Origin: Heliopora coerulea
Taxonomy: Eukaryota > Cnidaria > Anthozoa > Scleralcyonacea > Helioporidae
DNA: 64,000 nucleotides
Direction of reading: 5' to 3'
Assembly (NCBI GenBank): GCA_030142905.1
Contig: JASJOG010000042.1
Location: 1,800,501-1,864,500 of the forward strand
Each line of letters starts with the position of its first letter. Position 1 is the first letter of the stretch. Shown here piece by piece: positions 23,643 to 35,514 of this stretch. Below the pieces are notes generated by a model. It ran no database searches, was not told the origin of the DNA, and saw only the letters and a program-made list of their open reading frames with translations. The position numbers and the translations under genes are program-made.

Positions 23643-26510
23643 TCAAAGGTCATAAATTTTGTCCTCTAATGATTGGGCATTCCAGATCACAGCAGCTCTA
23701 TACTTAAAGCTATTTTTCATTGCATTAGTATTTGGTTTAAGTAACAAGAGCATGTTATTACTTCTCAGGTCATAACAATCCCACCTTGCTATTGAAAATA
23801 GGTGACTTAGATTATCTAAGTTTGATCTGCCCGAAATTATCTTTTGCACAAAGGACAACATTTGTTCGTCCCTTCGCGATTGTAAATCTTTCCACCCAAG
23901 TTTTAGTCGTGTGTTTGTTGCTGACATATCATAGCTGTCACCACTTATTATTCGACCAGCTTTATTTTGAAGTTTTTGTAAGCGGTCTTTTAAGCTATTT
24001 GAGCAATTATCCAAAACCAAAGAACAGTAATCAAAACGTGGTAACACTAACGTTTTATACAACCGTTCTAGGCTTTCATTACTGATGACATTTTTAACTC
24101 GTCTCATCATTCCTATTGCTCTCGAAATCTTTTTACATGTGGCTTCAATATGATTTTTCCAGTTGATATTTTCGTCGATCAAAACACCCAGTGTTTTTGT
24201 CCCTTTTACATGTGAGATTTTTTGAGAACCAATTGAAATTTCGGGATCCGTTGATATATGAGTTAGCCTATACCTAGAGCCAATTAACATGTACTCCGTT
24301 TTATTGACATTCAAAGACAATCTATTTGCAAGCAACCACTGATTTAAGTTATCCAACTCATTTAGTTTATGTTGGATATCTTCCACAGACGGTCCAGATG
24401 TCGTTACATTGGTATCGTCAGCAAACAGAGCAGGAATAGAGTTGCTTAAACAGTTTGGTAAGTCATTTACATAAAGTATAAATAATAATGGACCCAAATT
24501 AGATCCCTGTGGCACACCGGTCTTTATATATTTTTTTCGAAGAAGTTGTCGTTCCAACTTTACATACTTGTGTACGGTCACTCAGGTATGAAATGAACCA
24601 ACGCAGACTATTTCCTTTAATACCATATAACTCTAATTTTTTTATTAAGATCTCGTGGTCTACAATATCAAAGGCCTTCTTTAAATCGAGGAAAATTACC
24701 CAATTTATTAGACCTTGGTCCATGTTGACCAGCCAAGTGTCGGTTGTATTTAATAAAGATGTGCTAGTCGAGTTACCTTTTCTAAAACCCGACTGGAAAG
24801 GAGTTAAAAGTTCGTTGTTTTCTGAATAAGAGTATACTTGTTTATAAACCAATTTTTCGAATAATTTAGAAACAACGGATTGTATCGAAATTGGCCTATA
24901 ATTACCGCATTCATCTTTTTCTTCCGACTTATAAATCGGTGAAACACGTGCATTTTTCCAATCATTTGGAAAAATACCGTAGTTTAACGATAAGTTAAAA
25001 ATTGTAGTTAAGAAAGGCACAGAAACATTAGCTGAATCCTTTAACAACTTTACTGAAATATTATCTGGCCCGGCTGCTTTTTTGGATTTTATTCCATTAA
25101 TAGTGTATAAAACAGTTTCGCAGGTTATATAACTGAAATTAAACTCACATTCAGCAGGTGTTGTATAGTTTAAATATTGAGCGTTGGTCTTATCCAATTT
25201 TTTTGAGAGGCCAGGACCAATCTCAGTAAAATACTCGTTTAAGGATTCAGCAATGTCCTTTCCGTTTGTCACAATGTTAGTTGTATTATTTTGTTTAATT
25301 GAGGAAATTGCAGTAGTTTTAGAACTTCGGGGTTTGCGCCCAATAATTAAATTAATGTTTTTCCACATTTCTCTCGAATTTCCTTTATTTAAGTCAATGC
25401 TTTCAAGACAAAATTTCTTTTTCGCATTTTTAATCAGGCAATTTATTCGATTGCGTTGCTTTTTACATAAATTGTGTAATGATTCAGATTTTGATGCTAC
25501 TGCTCTCTTTTTTAAATAATCACGATGGTTCATTTCCTGAATTAAACTATGAGCCATCCAAGGAACATATTCCCTACGAACTTCGCGAAATCTTATCGGA
25601 GCATAAATTTCTGACACTAAAATAAAAACTTCTTTAAAATTTTCCCAAAGGTAGTTGGAGTTTTGAGAACTCCAATTCTGTTTATTCAACATATTCTGGA
25701 GATCTTGGTTAAAAAGATCTTGATTATAACGTTCAAAAGTTCTACTTTCAATAAATTTAGGATTTTGCTTAGGGACGGCTATTTTAAAGCAAGCATAGAC
25801 CAAACTATGATCGCTGATCCCAATGTGTAAAACACCTGAATTCAATAATTTATAAGGTCTGTTTGTGGCAATAATATCCAGTAAGCTAGCATGACTACTG
25901 GTTACACGAGTAGGATCCGTGATTACTTGCTCAAGTTGAAAAATATTTAGAATCTCAATAAATCTGTTGGAATGAGGTTGTAAAATACTCAGAGAAAGAT
26001 CACAATTAAAATCCCCTGTAACAATTGACTCTTTATCGTCCTTGTCTAGTTTTAGTAAATAGGTTTCAAAAAGGTCCATAAAGTCAGATCCTGAATGAGG
26101 GGGTCGATATACCGTTGTAACAAGAAAAGGTTTAGATTTAGGTTTAGTTATTTCAACGCAAACGGCTTCCAAATTGGAGGGAACATCTCTCGCTCTGTCA
26201 ATTACATTAAACACATCTATAATGTAAAGGTATACGCCACCGCCAGTTCTGGATCTGTTTTTTCTGAATAAAGCATACCCAGAGATATTTATTTCATTAT
26301 TACTAATTGTAGCATCTAATCTTGTTTCATTAATGCTAAGTATATCCACCGGTTTTTTTTTCCATTAATGTTTTCAGTTCGTCAAGATGTTTTGGAACTG
26401 ATGTCACATTTAGGTGTGCTAATTTGAACCCTTTTAGTCTATTTAATGTACAATTTATAGGTGTATTTACTTGTTGTGACTCTATTAATTCCGGTGTGTC
26501 ACAGTCAATC
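23643..26510 (-). pseudogene. LINE ORF2: APE endonuclease and reverse transcriptase, frameshifted
   Basis: The endonuclease part has INETRLDA, TTVYRPPHSGSDF, VTGDFNCDLS, LLDIIATN and GISDHSLVYA, the usual Mg-binding and catalytic blocks of APE-type LINE endonucleases. The RT part has VSPIYKSEEKDECGNYRPIS, FQSGFRKGNSTSTSL, IFLDLKKAFDIVDH, then, after a frameshift near 24520, GVPQGSNLGPLLFILYVND and the catalytic FADD. A second frameshift, in a run of A near 26355, cuts off the N-terminal HLNVTSVPKHLDELK. The C-terminal region (LVLPRFDYCSLVLDNC) is also typical. All catalytic motifs remain, so the copy is fairly young. Confidence 0.88.
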
Positions 26511-26547
26511 TGGAAATGGGAAAGCTGTGACCTGGAGTTTTGCCTAT

Positions 26548-27784
26548 GTTAAAAACTATCTAGATGCTTAATGTTTTTTGCTAACACAGAAGTTCCTTTC
26601 TTGCCTAAGTGAATACCAGAACCATTTAAGGTATCTACGGTTATATTATCATTGTTAATATAATGGGCAGTAGATTTTTTACAGAATTGTTCTATCATGA
26701 TATTAACTTTGGAAACCATACCTTCTCTATCGTCTCGTCTCTTAATAAGGAGATGGAGATATTTGATTCTGGGCGTAGTTTCATTGCCCTGCGATTAAGT
26801 GACTTAATTCCAGTGCAGACTTCGCTTGCAGATTTCCCTTTGATATCATTTGTTCCAACATGGATAATTATGTTTTCCGGTGATTTTGAGACTGGTGGAA
26901 TTACATATTGGTACATATCATCTGATGTGGCTCCACGGAAACATTTTACATTGACTCTGTTTCGTTGATTTATTTAATAAGTCACTCCTAAGATCTTTGA
27001 TAAGAGAGTCGCCCAATACCAATGTATCTTGTGTACTTCTGGATGAACCATCAACTCGCCCAGCGTTGTCGGTTTCGTCATATTTTGTAGTTTGAACAGC
27101 TTTAGATTTTTTATGCAAATCAAGATTTTTGTTTACTCCAGGACGCTCTATGTAAAAAGGAGATTTTCTTTTTGAAGAAATAAATTTGTCATCAGGGGTT
27201 TTTGTAGTTACGTCTCCCTCGGGATCACTTAATTGATTGAAGCTGTTTGATGTTAGTAATGGTGGTGGTGTTGAGTTTTTGCTAGTCTTTGCCGTTTTCT
27301 TTGGCTTTTGCCATGCCGTTGAGGATTTATTTTCTAACTGAGTTGAGAATGCTGTCGATAAATCTTGCTTGAGTATCTGGATTGCAGTCCTCAAAGAGTC
27401 TCGTTCTTTGATGACATCGTCTAGATACTGGTTGTCTTCTTTGCTTTTCTTTTGCAAAGTAGCAGCAGATTTGTTACGGCTGAATGATTCTCTTCGCTTT
27501 TTTCCATAGCTATTCAGTTGACTCTGAAATGACAACTCTGAAGATGTTGGAACTTGATACGATGGACGTTGCCGGACTTCAGTTTTTTCGTCAATATTAA
27601 GTCTGTCTTGGCTTTTTTCTAGTCGGGATGAGCTTTGGCTGCCTGTCAATTTTGATTGAAGGCATTCGACTTGCTTACGAAGAAGGTTATTTTCCCTTTT
27701 CGAGGACTCGCACCGACACGGTTTTTGATCTAGTGCATTAATCTTTGCCCATACCAAAGCCAGTTCAAACTTAACTTCGGCCAC
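26548..27784 (-). pseudogene. LINE ORF1 with coiled coil and SGNH esterase domain, frameshifted
   Basis: It begins with an ATG (27784) and a likely coiled coil (SKRENNLLRKQVECLQSKL), followed by a low-complexity basic linker. It then has the SGNH-hydrolase blocks LVLGDSLIKDL (GDSL serine block) and IIIHVGTNDIKG (Asn block), and near the end SGIHLGKKGTSVLA, with the His block at H. A frameshift near 26920 separates the first block from the rest. Esterase-bearing ORF1 proteins are a known feature of CR1 and related LINEs. The domain is thought to act in membrane or RNP handling. Confidence 0.8.
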
Positions 27785-27799
27785 TTTGATCGAAAGCTT

Positions 27800-28510
27800 T
27801 CAGCAATCATTACATACAATATTATCTTCTTCATTGCAAGTTTCAGGCAGGTTCGGCACTTGAATGTTTGCTTCGGGCAAGGTCGGCACATGTGTGTTCA
27901 ATTCGTCACCCTCATGTTGAGACTCAACCTCGGAGTTCAGTTCGATGTCGTTCACGGTCTTTGCCATTGATAACAATTCAGTTTTAATTCTTTTTACGTT
28001 CTCTCCGACTCCGTTGATATTCAAGGATTTCCTGTCGCTATACCATCGGATTGAGATCTCCTTCGTTTGAAGCAGCTTACATTTGCCTCCAGGTGACGAC
28101 CGTTTACTTTGGAGGTTAAGATTCTTGCTTAAAAATTCTTCAAGAGATTCAAACTCACCAAACCACTTTATCTTGTCTTTGCTTGCACAAAGCAAATGTT
28201 GTGTGAGTTCATTCGAACTGTTACATGAAACTACATTAACACTTGAGAACTCATTCGAACTTCCTGCCATCTGGGTCTTGTTTTCCGAGCTGTGAGCCGA
28301 GAGATTCCACACAGCGTACAAGATTATGGCTAGGAAGATGATCGGTTTGAGACTGTCAGTCCAATTTTCCACTGTACAATTTGTCGCAACGTCCTTAAAG
28401 ATCCAAAGATATGTAACAAGCCGCAACAGGTGGACACCTTGTTTACAGCTCAAATGGGGAATCTCTGTTAGGACCCGTTGGTGTACTTCCTCTATAGGTG
28501 ACATATTCAC
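27800..28510 (-). CDS. Upstream ORF of the LINE, unknown function, one TM helix
   Basis: 236 residues ending 16 bases before the ORF1 start, same strand, so it most likely belongs to the same element. One likely membrane helix (IIFLAIILYAVWNL) sits near residue 80. The middle has a segment FESLEEFLSKNLNLQSKR...SPGGKCKLLQTKEISIRW. I recall this general style of segment from cnidarian repeat-associated proteins, but I cannot name the family. The C-terminus is acidic and rich in VP-L-PE motifs. It could instead be a host gene remnant caught next to the LINE. Confidence 0.5.
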   Translation of the reverse strand: MNMSPIEEVHQRVLTEIPHLSCKQGVHLLRLVTYLWIFKDVATNCTVENWTDSLKPIIFLAIILYAVWNLSAHSSENKTQMAGSSNEFSSVNVVSCNSSNELTQHLLCASKDKIKWFGEFESLEEFLSKNLNLQSKRSSPGGKCKLLQTKEISIRWYSDRKSLNINGVGENVKRIKTELLSMAKTVNDIELNSEVESQHEGDELNTHVPTLPEANIQVPNLPETCNEEDNIVCNDC

Positions 28511-28888
28511 TCCACATGAACTTCCATCTTTGTTTCATTTCCTCATCATTTTTAAAGTTAATCGTTTTTGTAACAAAGTTACCAATGGTGCATCATACTT
28601 CTAAATATTCTCAATGATAAAAGAATAAACACATTTCTCAGAGGCCGGTTGTTCAAAGAACAATTAGCGCTGATTTGGGATTACCATTTAATCTGTTGTT
28701 TTCGTTTCGTTTATTTCGGTTGAAAAATCTAGTTCCAATTTCACAGCTGAAAACCTCGTTGTATACAGCCTAATCAGTTGAAGAAAATGCAAACGTTTCT
28801 CAGCAGCATTATTGAAAAATTGTCCACAAAATTTTCTCCAATCCTGGATAAAGTTAATCGCCTTTTTAATAACCGGGGATTGCATTAA

Positions 28889-29256
28889 GTCTTGGCCAAA
28901 CGAATGCAACATTCAACATTGTGAAATTCAACTTTATTAGATGGTGTTTGACCGCGTGACCAAACGAATGCAACATGTTGTACGGTGCATACTCGAATTG
29001 TGAAGATTAGGGATCTGGCTGCACCTTGGGGAATTCAACAATGTTAGAGTACTCAGCCAAACAAGTGTATCTTTGTTCTTCACACATAAGAACAAAAGAA
29101 ATGTTGCATCAAATGTTTGATAGAAATCAAACTGCGCTCAAAACCATACAACATCATGCAACATCATGTAATATGATGGCCAAACGAGTTCAACATGTTG
29201 TATTCAACAATGTTGAACGATATTGAATAGCGATGTTGCATTCGTTTGGTCAGGGC
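28889..29256. mobile_element. Short foldback element (MITE-like), ~365 bp
   Basis: The ends share CCAAACGAATGCAACAT in inverted orientation, and the interior repeats CAACATGTTG and CAACAT-type words. No coding content. Probably a non-autonomous DNA transposon. Target-site duplication not resolved. Confidence 0.6.
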
Positions 29257-30764
29257 TTTATATCAACGATTCTTAATCCCGTCCATAAGGAAAACGAGTC
29301 CTTTTTAGTTACACGGAAATTATCAGCGGTAATCCTAAACGCTTTCAACTGGCGCACTGCATCACTAAAAATGATGCACCTCTGACGACTTTACTGCTCA
29401 CAAAAAGTATCGCACCCAGTTTTTCTTAGGCACCTCAATTAATTATGTCATGAAGCTGTAATCTTTGATATAATGCAATTACAATCCTGGCCAAAAATTC
29501 TGGGACAACTCTTTAAAATGGATACACTTTTGACTCCTCCTTCAATTTTGCGAGTCGTTCGTCAATTTTTCGCTTTGCGTATGACACAGCCAAGATCATC
29601 TGACACGGTGGCATGAAGAAATGACGTTTTCTACGACGTTGACACGAAACGCACGCCATTTTTACTTCCGGATGACGTTGTTCGTTTTCTCCATCCGCTG
29701 TTTTCGGCACTGACGTCAAAATAGAGGTTTTGCCTATCTATCTTTTGGGCTCGAAAGAGTATTTCTTGATCAGTTTGTTTGGTGGTTAGTACGTTCAGTC
29801 CTTTTCTTGTTAATTTGCTCGAGGAAAAAACTAAAACTTCTTCGTTAACTTTGTAAAATTATGTTCATATATTTTTAGTTGTAAACCTTATCGAACCACG
29901 ACACTGAACACAAAGATAAAATAGCTTCAACTAGGCTCTTCATTCGTTCTCTTATGTGGTTGGATAGTTTCCGAAAAACGAATTATTCAAAATTTGTATG
30001 TTTAGATCATTAAGAAGCCAGTTGAAGGTCAGGTTACGATAAAACCGAAACTTTAAAATGTATTATCGTCAATTATCCGATATATGGAGAATATTTGAGG
30101 TCCTAAACTTCAAAGACAAGTTTCCCTATAAATTCAAAACAAAAGAAAAAGGCCTTACTCTGTCATACATCGAAACTGTGACATGGTGTAAACGAAACAA
30201 ATATTCAAACACCTCATAAACGTTCCAGCTAGAAATTTTGTTACACTTAACTTCCGTATTTTGACGGGAACAACGCCGTACTCATCCATTCATCCCACGC
30301 CCGCTCGGTCACTCGCGTTGCCGTCGCTGCGAAAAACATGGCCTCTTAAGTTCTCTATCGATGGAGGGGGGAGGGAAGGAGCAGTGAGCGATATTCCCTG
30401 TTTCATCTTTGGTACTGTTAGTAAGGAGGCGTTTCCAACGCTGTCTCAGGTATTTTTGGCCTGGATTGTAGCACATAATAAATTGGACTTATAATATAAG
30501 CCATAAGCAAAACCAAACAGCAGACAGAATGGTTAATGCGCGATAATGTATGGTAAAACAGCAAAGACAAGAAACAAGACGTTCACGAACTTTACCCAAC
30601 GACACCACCCACTAAACACGTGTAAAATATTTCCAGTGAAACTTTAGTTTAACTTAATGCATACGAACTAACTTTAACTTACGGTCATTCTTCGTGAATT
30701 CCGGAGGCCAACTTTTAGCTGGAATAAATTCTTATAAACTGGAGGGTATATCATGAAGTATGTT
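29257..30764. other. No gene seen
   Basis: A 68-codon frame on the minus strand (29513-29719, basic, with CVSCQRRRKRHFF) has no start context, splice partner or recognised domain, and I do not call it. The rest is AT-rich. Confidence 0.3.
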
Positions 30765-31850
30765 GAGACAGGCAGACTTTGTGAACACTTCGAGACGCTA
30801 TCCTCCAGCCATGTTCATTGAAGTGACGAAGATTACTGATATGCTTGGGGCAGTCAATGACTCAAGTAGTCCGACATTTTCGTAGTAAATCAAATTCCGA
30901 GTTACAACATCTTGTAAATCCAAGATCTGAGACCAAAAAACACGACGAATGACGACTTGACGGTAATGTTTTACTGTATTACAAGCCACTCACTTGCGTT
31001 TCGAAACACTACCTCGTTCACTGCCGTTTAGGAAATGAATAAAATTAGATCGCTTTAGTGGTTTAGATGCCTAATCTGAATATGTAAATTAAGCACAAGT
31101 TTTTTTGAATCCAGTAGAAAGATTAGCACTTACGAATTCTTTGGAAAACCTGTCAGAAGCGGTCATAAAACTAGTGAAGTATACCAGAACTTGACTGCTT
31201 TTGTGTATTCATGAACAGTAGTTAAAATCTTTGATATAATGAAGAGAGAGAACAATGAAATCTTTCGAGGATCATTAGTATAACAGATAATCCCTAGGGC
31301 CTTTATATTTTCAGCCAGCTTCGGGCTACGTCCTTCTTCGGCTTCCTTTAACAGGACATCAAGAATTTTAGCTGCCCTGTCTATTGTTCTTGAATACAAA
31401 ATAAAAACAAAACCAATTACTGGTATATACTTAAATTATTTATGACCGTGTCTGACGAGTTTTCAAAAGAATTTGTTAGCGCTGAACTTTCTACTTAACA
31501 CAAAAAAGCTTGAGCCTAATCAGTTAGATATTCAAATTGGGCATGTAGACCACCGAAGCGATCTAATTTTTATTCATTTCTAAAACGCCAGTGAACTAAA
31601 CCCTAAGCGAGAAGGGCTTGTAATAGAGTTAAGACATTACCTTCAAGTCGTCATTCGTCTTGTTTTTTGATCCAGCTCTTGGGGTTACAAGATGTTACTA
31701 CTCGGAACGTGAGTTATTTCGATAATTTCGGTCTATCTTCAGTCAGTAATCTTCGACTTTACGGAAAATGGCTAGCGGACAGTGTCCCGAAGTGTTCACG
31801 AAGTCTGCTAATCTTAACTTTCTTCATCGTCAACCATCTTACTTGTAAGA
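30765..31850. repeat. Palindromic repeat, copy A
   Basis: The left part (30765-31160) and the right part (31420-31850) are diverged reverse complements of each other, sharing ACAAGATGTT, CATTACCTTCAAGTCGTCA-like and AGCGATCTAATTT words. The whole block matches 39170-40440 in reverse complement. The 78-codon minus frame in the centre (RTIDRAAKILDVLLKEAEE) is degraded in copy B. Copy A holds the empty site (TA at 31426-31427) of the MITE found in copy B. Confidence 0.75.
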
Positions 31851-31944
31851 ACGAATTCCAGCCAAGGAGTGACCCTGTGGAATCTATGAAAGATGACCGT
31901 GAGTTAAAGCTAATATGATCTAAGTTAGTCTGTTTTTGAGGAAA

Positions 31945-32350
31945 ATGGAGGGTTGGTTTGAAAGTTGTCTATCCTTGAACCAGGTTGGTTTTGGCTGTGC
32001 GACGTTTCGGAAGTTCCTACTTCCATCTTCAGGCATGGTAAGGATTATCCACGTGGTGGGTTATGCTGGACTGGTAGGAGGCGAACCTCTCCGAAGACAT
32101 CTGCGTGAAGAAGTATCTGGTTTTTGATTCAAACTACCTGTAATCTGTCTACCCAACCTTAAACCCGCAAAACAATAAAAAAGTCCCAGAGACTTCCCAC
32201 AAACGCAGATGTCTTCGCAGAAGTCCACCTCCTCCCTATTCTATATAAACCACCACGAGGGTAATTCTCACTATGCCTGAAGATGAAAGTAGACACTTCC
32301 GAAACGTCGCATAGCCAAAACCAATCAGGCTCAAAAATAGACAACATTCG
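31945..32350. mobile_element. Second Penelope-type inverted repeat with hammerhead-like arms
   Basis: Arms at about 31950-32115 and 32195-32350 are imperfect reverse complements. Each has the core CTGAAGA-T, a stem (GGAAGT/ACTTCC in the left arm), GAA, ACGT, C, and closing stem I sequences (CTATGC/GCATAG in the right arm, 32271-32314 plus; the left arm reads on minus at 31995-32038). No ORF of retroelement type inside. Likely a tail-to-tail pair of Penelope terminal repeats. Confidence 0.65.
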
Positions 32351-32889
32351 AACAGTCAAAAGTTAGTATTTATGTACTAAATTAAACTGAAATTTCACCT
32401 TCAATATTTCACACATGTTTAGTGGGTGGTGTCATTTGGTAAAGTTCGTGAACGTTTTGTTTGTAGTCTCAGCCATTTTGTAGTACACTGTCGTGCATTA
32501 TCCGTTTTGTCTGTTGTTTGGTTTTGTTTATGGGATATAGCAGCGATTTATTGTTGCTTGCTAGTTCCATTACATCGATGATTTGAGCTTGGTGAGATAT
32601 TTAATCCAAAAGGGCGGAGAGGGCTCCCAAAAAGTGAGACGGCTAATAACGCTGGGATGTAACCCAACACAAAAGGCAAATAACGTGCAGAAGGTTTCGC
32701 AGAATATCTTTCCAACCAACGTGAACATTTCCTGACATGTTCATGGTGGCCTCTCTCCTCAGGATTTCTGACCGCTAATGGTCATTGCTAGTTGTAACTA
32801 TAAAAGGCCATGAATAATTAGAGCGATATACTTTGGAAATGTGTGAGCTTGGAGATATCTTAAATGATAGATGAACGTTCGTCAAGCCC

Positions 32890-33070
32890 GATCTTCAGAA
32901 AAACGATTTCTGAGCCCCAGATGGGGATCGAACCCTCAACCTTCTGATGACCGATAAGACTCTCCAACATTCATACTAATATATAGTGGCTTCCGCTTAG
33001 GTGGCACATACGTCGAACTTGCACCTTAGTTCACCATAAGAGTCTTAGTAGCTCAATGGTTAAGAAATTT
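32890..33070 (-). repeat. Possible tRNA-derived SINE fragment
   Basis: On minus, GGGTTCGATCCCCA (32922-32935) matches a Pol III B box / T-loop well. A second piece on plus at 33050-33065 (TAGCTCAATGGTTAAG) resembles an A box but in the other orientation. No complete tRNA cloverleaf can be drawn, so a SINE remnant is the most that can be claimed. Confidence 0.3.
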
Positions 33071-34122
33071 TCTGCTATGGGTCGTGCGCACGAGCAAACG
33101 TTTACATATGACATTTTTTCTTTGCCCAATAAAAACTGGTGCGCTTGTTTTTCGGCAAATGTATCTGCCACAAAAAATTCGGGCAAATTTCCTCCTTTAT
33201 ATACGAGCAATAAAAATGGTGCTCCCCAGAAAATGTACTCGTGTGGACTAGGCTTAATAAGGAGTTAGTTTGCCGAGGGCCTCTTAGTTATCAAGCCAAC
33301 TCGCCTTCATTTGACTGGACCCCAATGCTTTCATGACTTCCTACAGTTAGTACTGTTGATGGGTATACAATCATGCACATAATTATGAGATATACTAGTT
33401 ACTTGGATAGTTTGATCTGATTTCCAAACACTGCGAAGAGATTTGGAAAAACGAGGCGAGTACCGGAGTTTTTTGACCAACTTCGTGGTATTTGAAAATC
33501 AGATCAAACACGACTTTCGAGTGTGTGTTGCGGCTTCTCGAAAAGAATTCATATTTCAAGAGAAAGTCAGGCCGAAATTAGTAGAAATTTTGTACTAACT
33601 TAATTACGATAGCAAACTACATCTTGGAAACGATTTGTTTTGTGTTTCGTTCATGAGCAATTAATCGTTTGAGAACTTAAAATCATGTACAACAACTGTT
33701 CAAATTATTTCATCGATGTCTCATAAATGAAAACATTTCCATCAAATCCGGCCATAACCAAGACTCAATCCGCACCAAGCTCAAGGATATAGCTCTCTCC
33801 GGCTATAGAAACTACTCGAGACCTAGTTTCATATTCCCCAAAGATGAAATGGGAATCATATCGAACTTGAGGGAAATGTTTTCATTAAACTAAAGAATTA
33901 AAAGTTTGGTTTTCTCCTTTCGAATCTTCAGAAGCATAATGCGCCATCGGTCATTTGGTTACAAGCGCGATTGAATTTTAAACTGTTAAGGACATGGAAC
34001 AAAGTTTTTTAGAATGTTTTTATGGAGTGTATATGTCACTTGTATAGGAAAAACTCCATTAGGTCCCTACTTAGATGGCAGTTGAATTTGCAATAGTATT
34101 ACTTGTGCCTACGTGTCTAGAA
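33071..34122. other. No gene seen
   Basis: Intergenic. It contains a short AACGAGGCGAGTAC...TTCGTGG segment of a foldback family also seen near 40790, 49800 and 56220. No exon recognised. Confidence 0.3.
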
Positions 34123-34720
34123 GGAACTAGTTCTATTAGTCTGAAAAATTGAAAATCCTTGTCATCAAAAGAACAGGGCTTGATGCCAAAAACCTCGTTT
34201 CCCGTTCAAGAATGAAGACAGTCATCGCGTAATATGCATACTTATATCTATTTATATCTGTGTTTGTGTATACACATATAAAAATACACAAGGGGGGAAA
34301 AGGGACGAACAGGTTGTGTACCGCTCCTCTCGCAGGAGGTCTACTGGCCGGCCTAAAAAGCCCAAGTGAGCCAGGAGTAGTCCCAGGGAAGTCGATATCT
34401 TCACGTGGTTCCCCCTGTTTCTACTGAAGTCGACTACCGAAAAGCGGATCGGTGGCGCTATAACCACCCACCCAGCTATGGGTCAAATAGTAATCGGACG
34501 AATGGTGAACGCGGGGCGGATAACTTCATGAATTGGGAGACAATGCGCTTAACTGCATCTTTGTGCACGGAGTGGCACATTCATGGCGGTCGTTCTCTTT
34601 AAATCTATGGTTGTCGACAATCACCAACCGTATTTGAACTGTTTTCACTTTCAAGCTGCGTGAAGCTGGGTTTAGACTTGGTGAAATATTATCTAGCGTG
34701 CGACTTTTTCGTTTTGTCCT
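34123..34720 (-). repeat. Dispersed repeat, copy 2 (inverted relative to 22428)
   Basis: Reverse complement of 22428-23041, with the same GGCCGGCC block and the same boundary inside the ~330-bp tandem unit. Only the last part of one tandem unit is present here, so the duplication unit ended within that unit. Confidence 0.75.
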
Positions 34721-34829
34721 ACTTTTTTATTGTCAATCTTAACTAGTTTTATTTGTTTGCTTTGGTGGTGGCAATCTATATGTTCCAACTACATATTTGT
34801 TGAAATGCCGAGCAGAGTGGTTTCAACTG

Positions 34830-34833
<4 letters not shown>

Positions 34834-34865
<32 letters not shown>
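34834..34865. repeat. (TA)n microsatellite
   Basis: About 15 TA dinucleotides, adjoining the edge of the dispersed repeat. Confidence 0.9.
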
Positions 34866-34869
<4 letters not shown>

Positions 34870-35420
34870 CTTGTGTGTATATATAGTCTAAGTAGAAAAT
34901 GAATAGAAAACATTTAAGTGGTTCTATACAAGTTCACATCAATCATTTGTCCAAACAATCATAAAGTTATCAGTTAAAAACAAACCACAAAGGGCTCATC
35001 AGTTGTCTACCAAGGCGACTATTTCGGGGGTCTAAAGACAAAATAGTCATAATACCTTGGCCCCCCAGCAGCAGTGATCAATTGCCACTTAGCCACCATG
35101 GTTTATTATATTACTTATTACATCTTCAGGTGTTGTGTTTAATTTCTCGAAAACACTAGGATATTTTCTAATAGCTTTTCGTTTCTGCAAATTTAGTTTG
35201 GCTCTTGATTCCCCTTATAAACACATCCTATGATATAACTGAGAAGCTCTAGGCATAAAATCGTCAAATAACATGTTGCTCTAGCAATCCGTAACAGTTC
35301 CGAAAATACTGCACCATAAAAAATATTGGAAGGAATATTACTTGAAAGATCTGGCATACGTACAATCGAAATTGGAAAAGCATCCCTCTTATCAAATAAC
35401 TCATACATAAAAATGTTGTA

Positions 35421-35450
35421 TGTATATGTATACATACATACATACATACA

Positions 35451-35502
<52 letters not shown>

Positions 35503-35514
35503 CATACATAAACA
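35421..35514. repeat. (CATA)n followed by (TA)n microsatellite
   Basis: About 15 CATA tetramers followed by about 12 TA units and two more CATA. Frames reading YVCM or YIHT across it are artefacts. Confidence 0.95.

Larger units (their letters stand above)
23410..28510 (-). mobile_element. CR1/L2-like non-LTR retrotransposon (LINE), defective
   Basis: About 5 kb on the minus strand, read 28510 down to 23410. The order is an upstream ORF of unknown function, an esterase-type ORF1, then an APE endonuclease plus reverse transcriptase ORF2. The 3' end is a short tandem AAAT-like tail on the minus strand (near 23415-23445), as in CR1-type elements. At least three frameshifts (near 26920, 26355 and 24520) make it inactive. 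No target-site duplication was identified. Confidence 0.85.

Noticed and set aside
32922..32935. tRNA gene
   Set aside because: Only a B-box/T-loop match. No acceptor stem or anticodon arm can be formed, so at most a SINE remnant.
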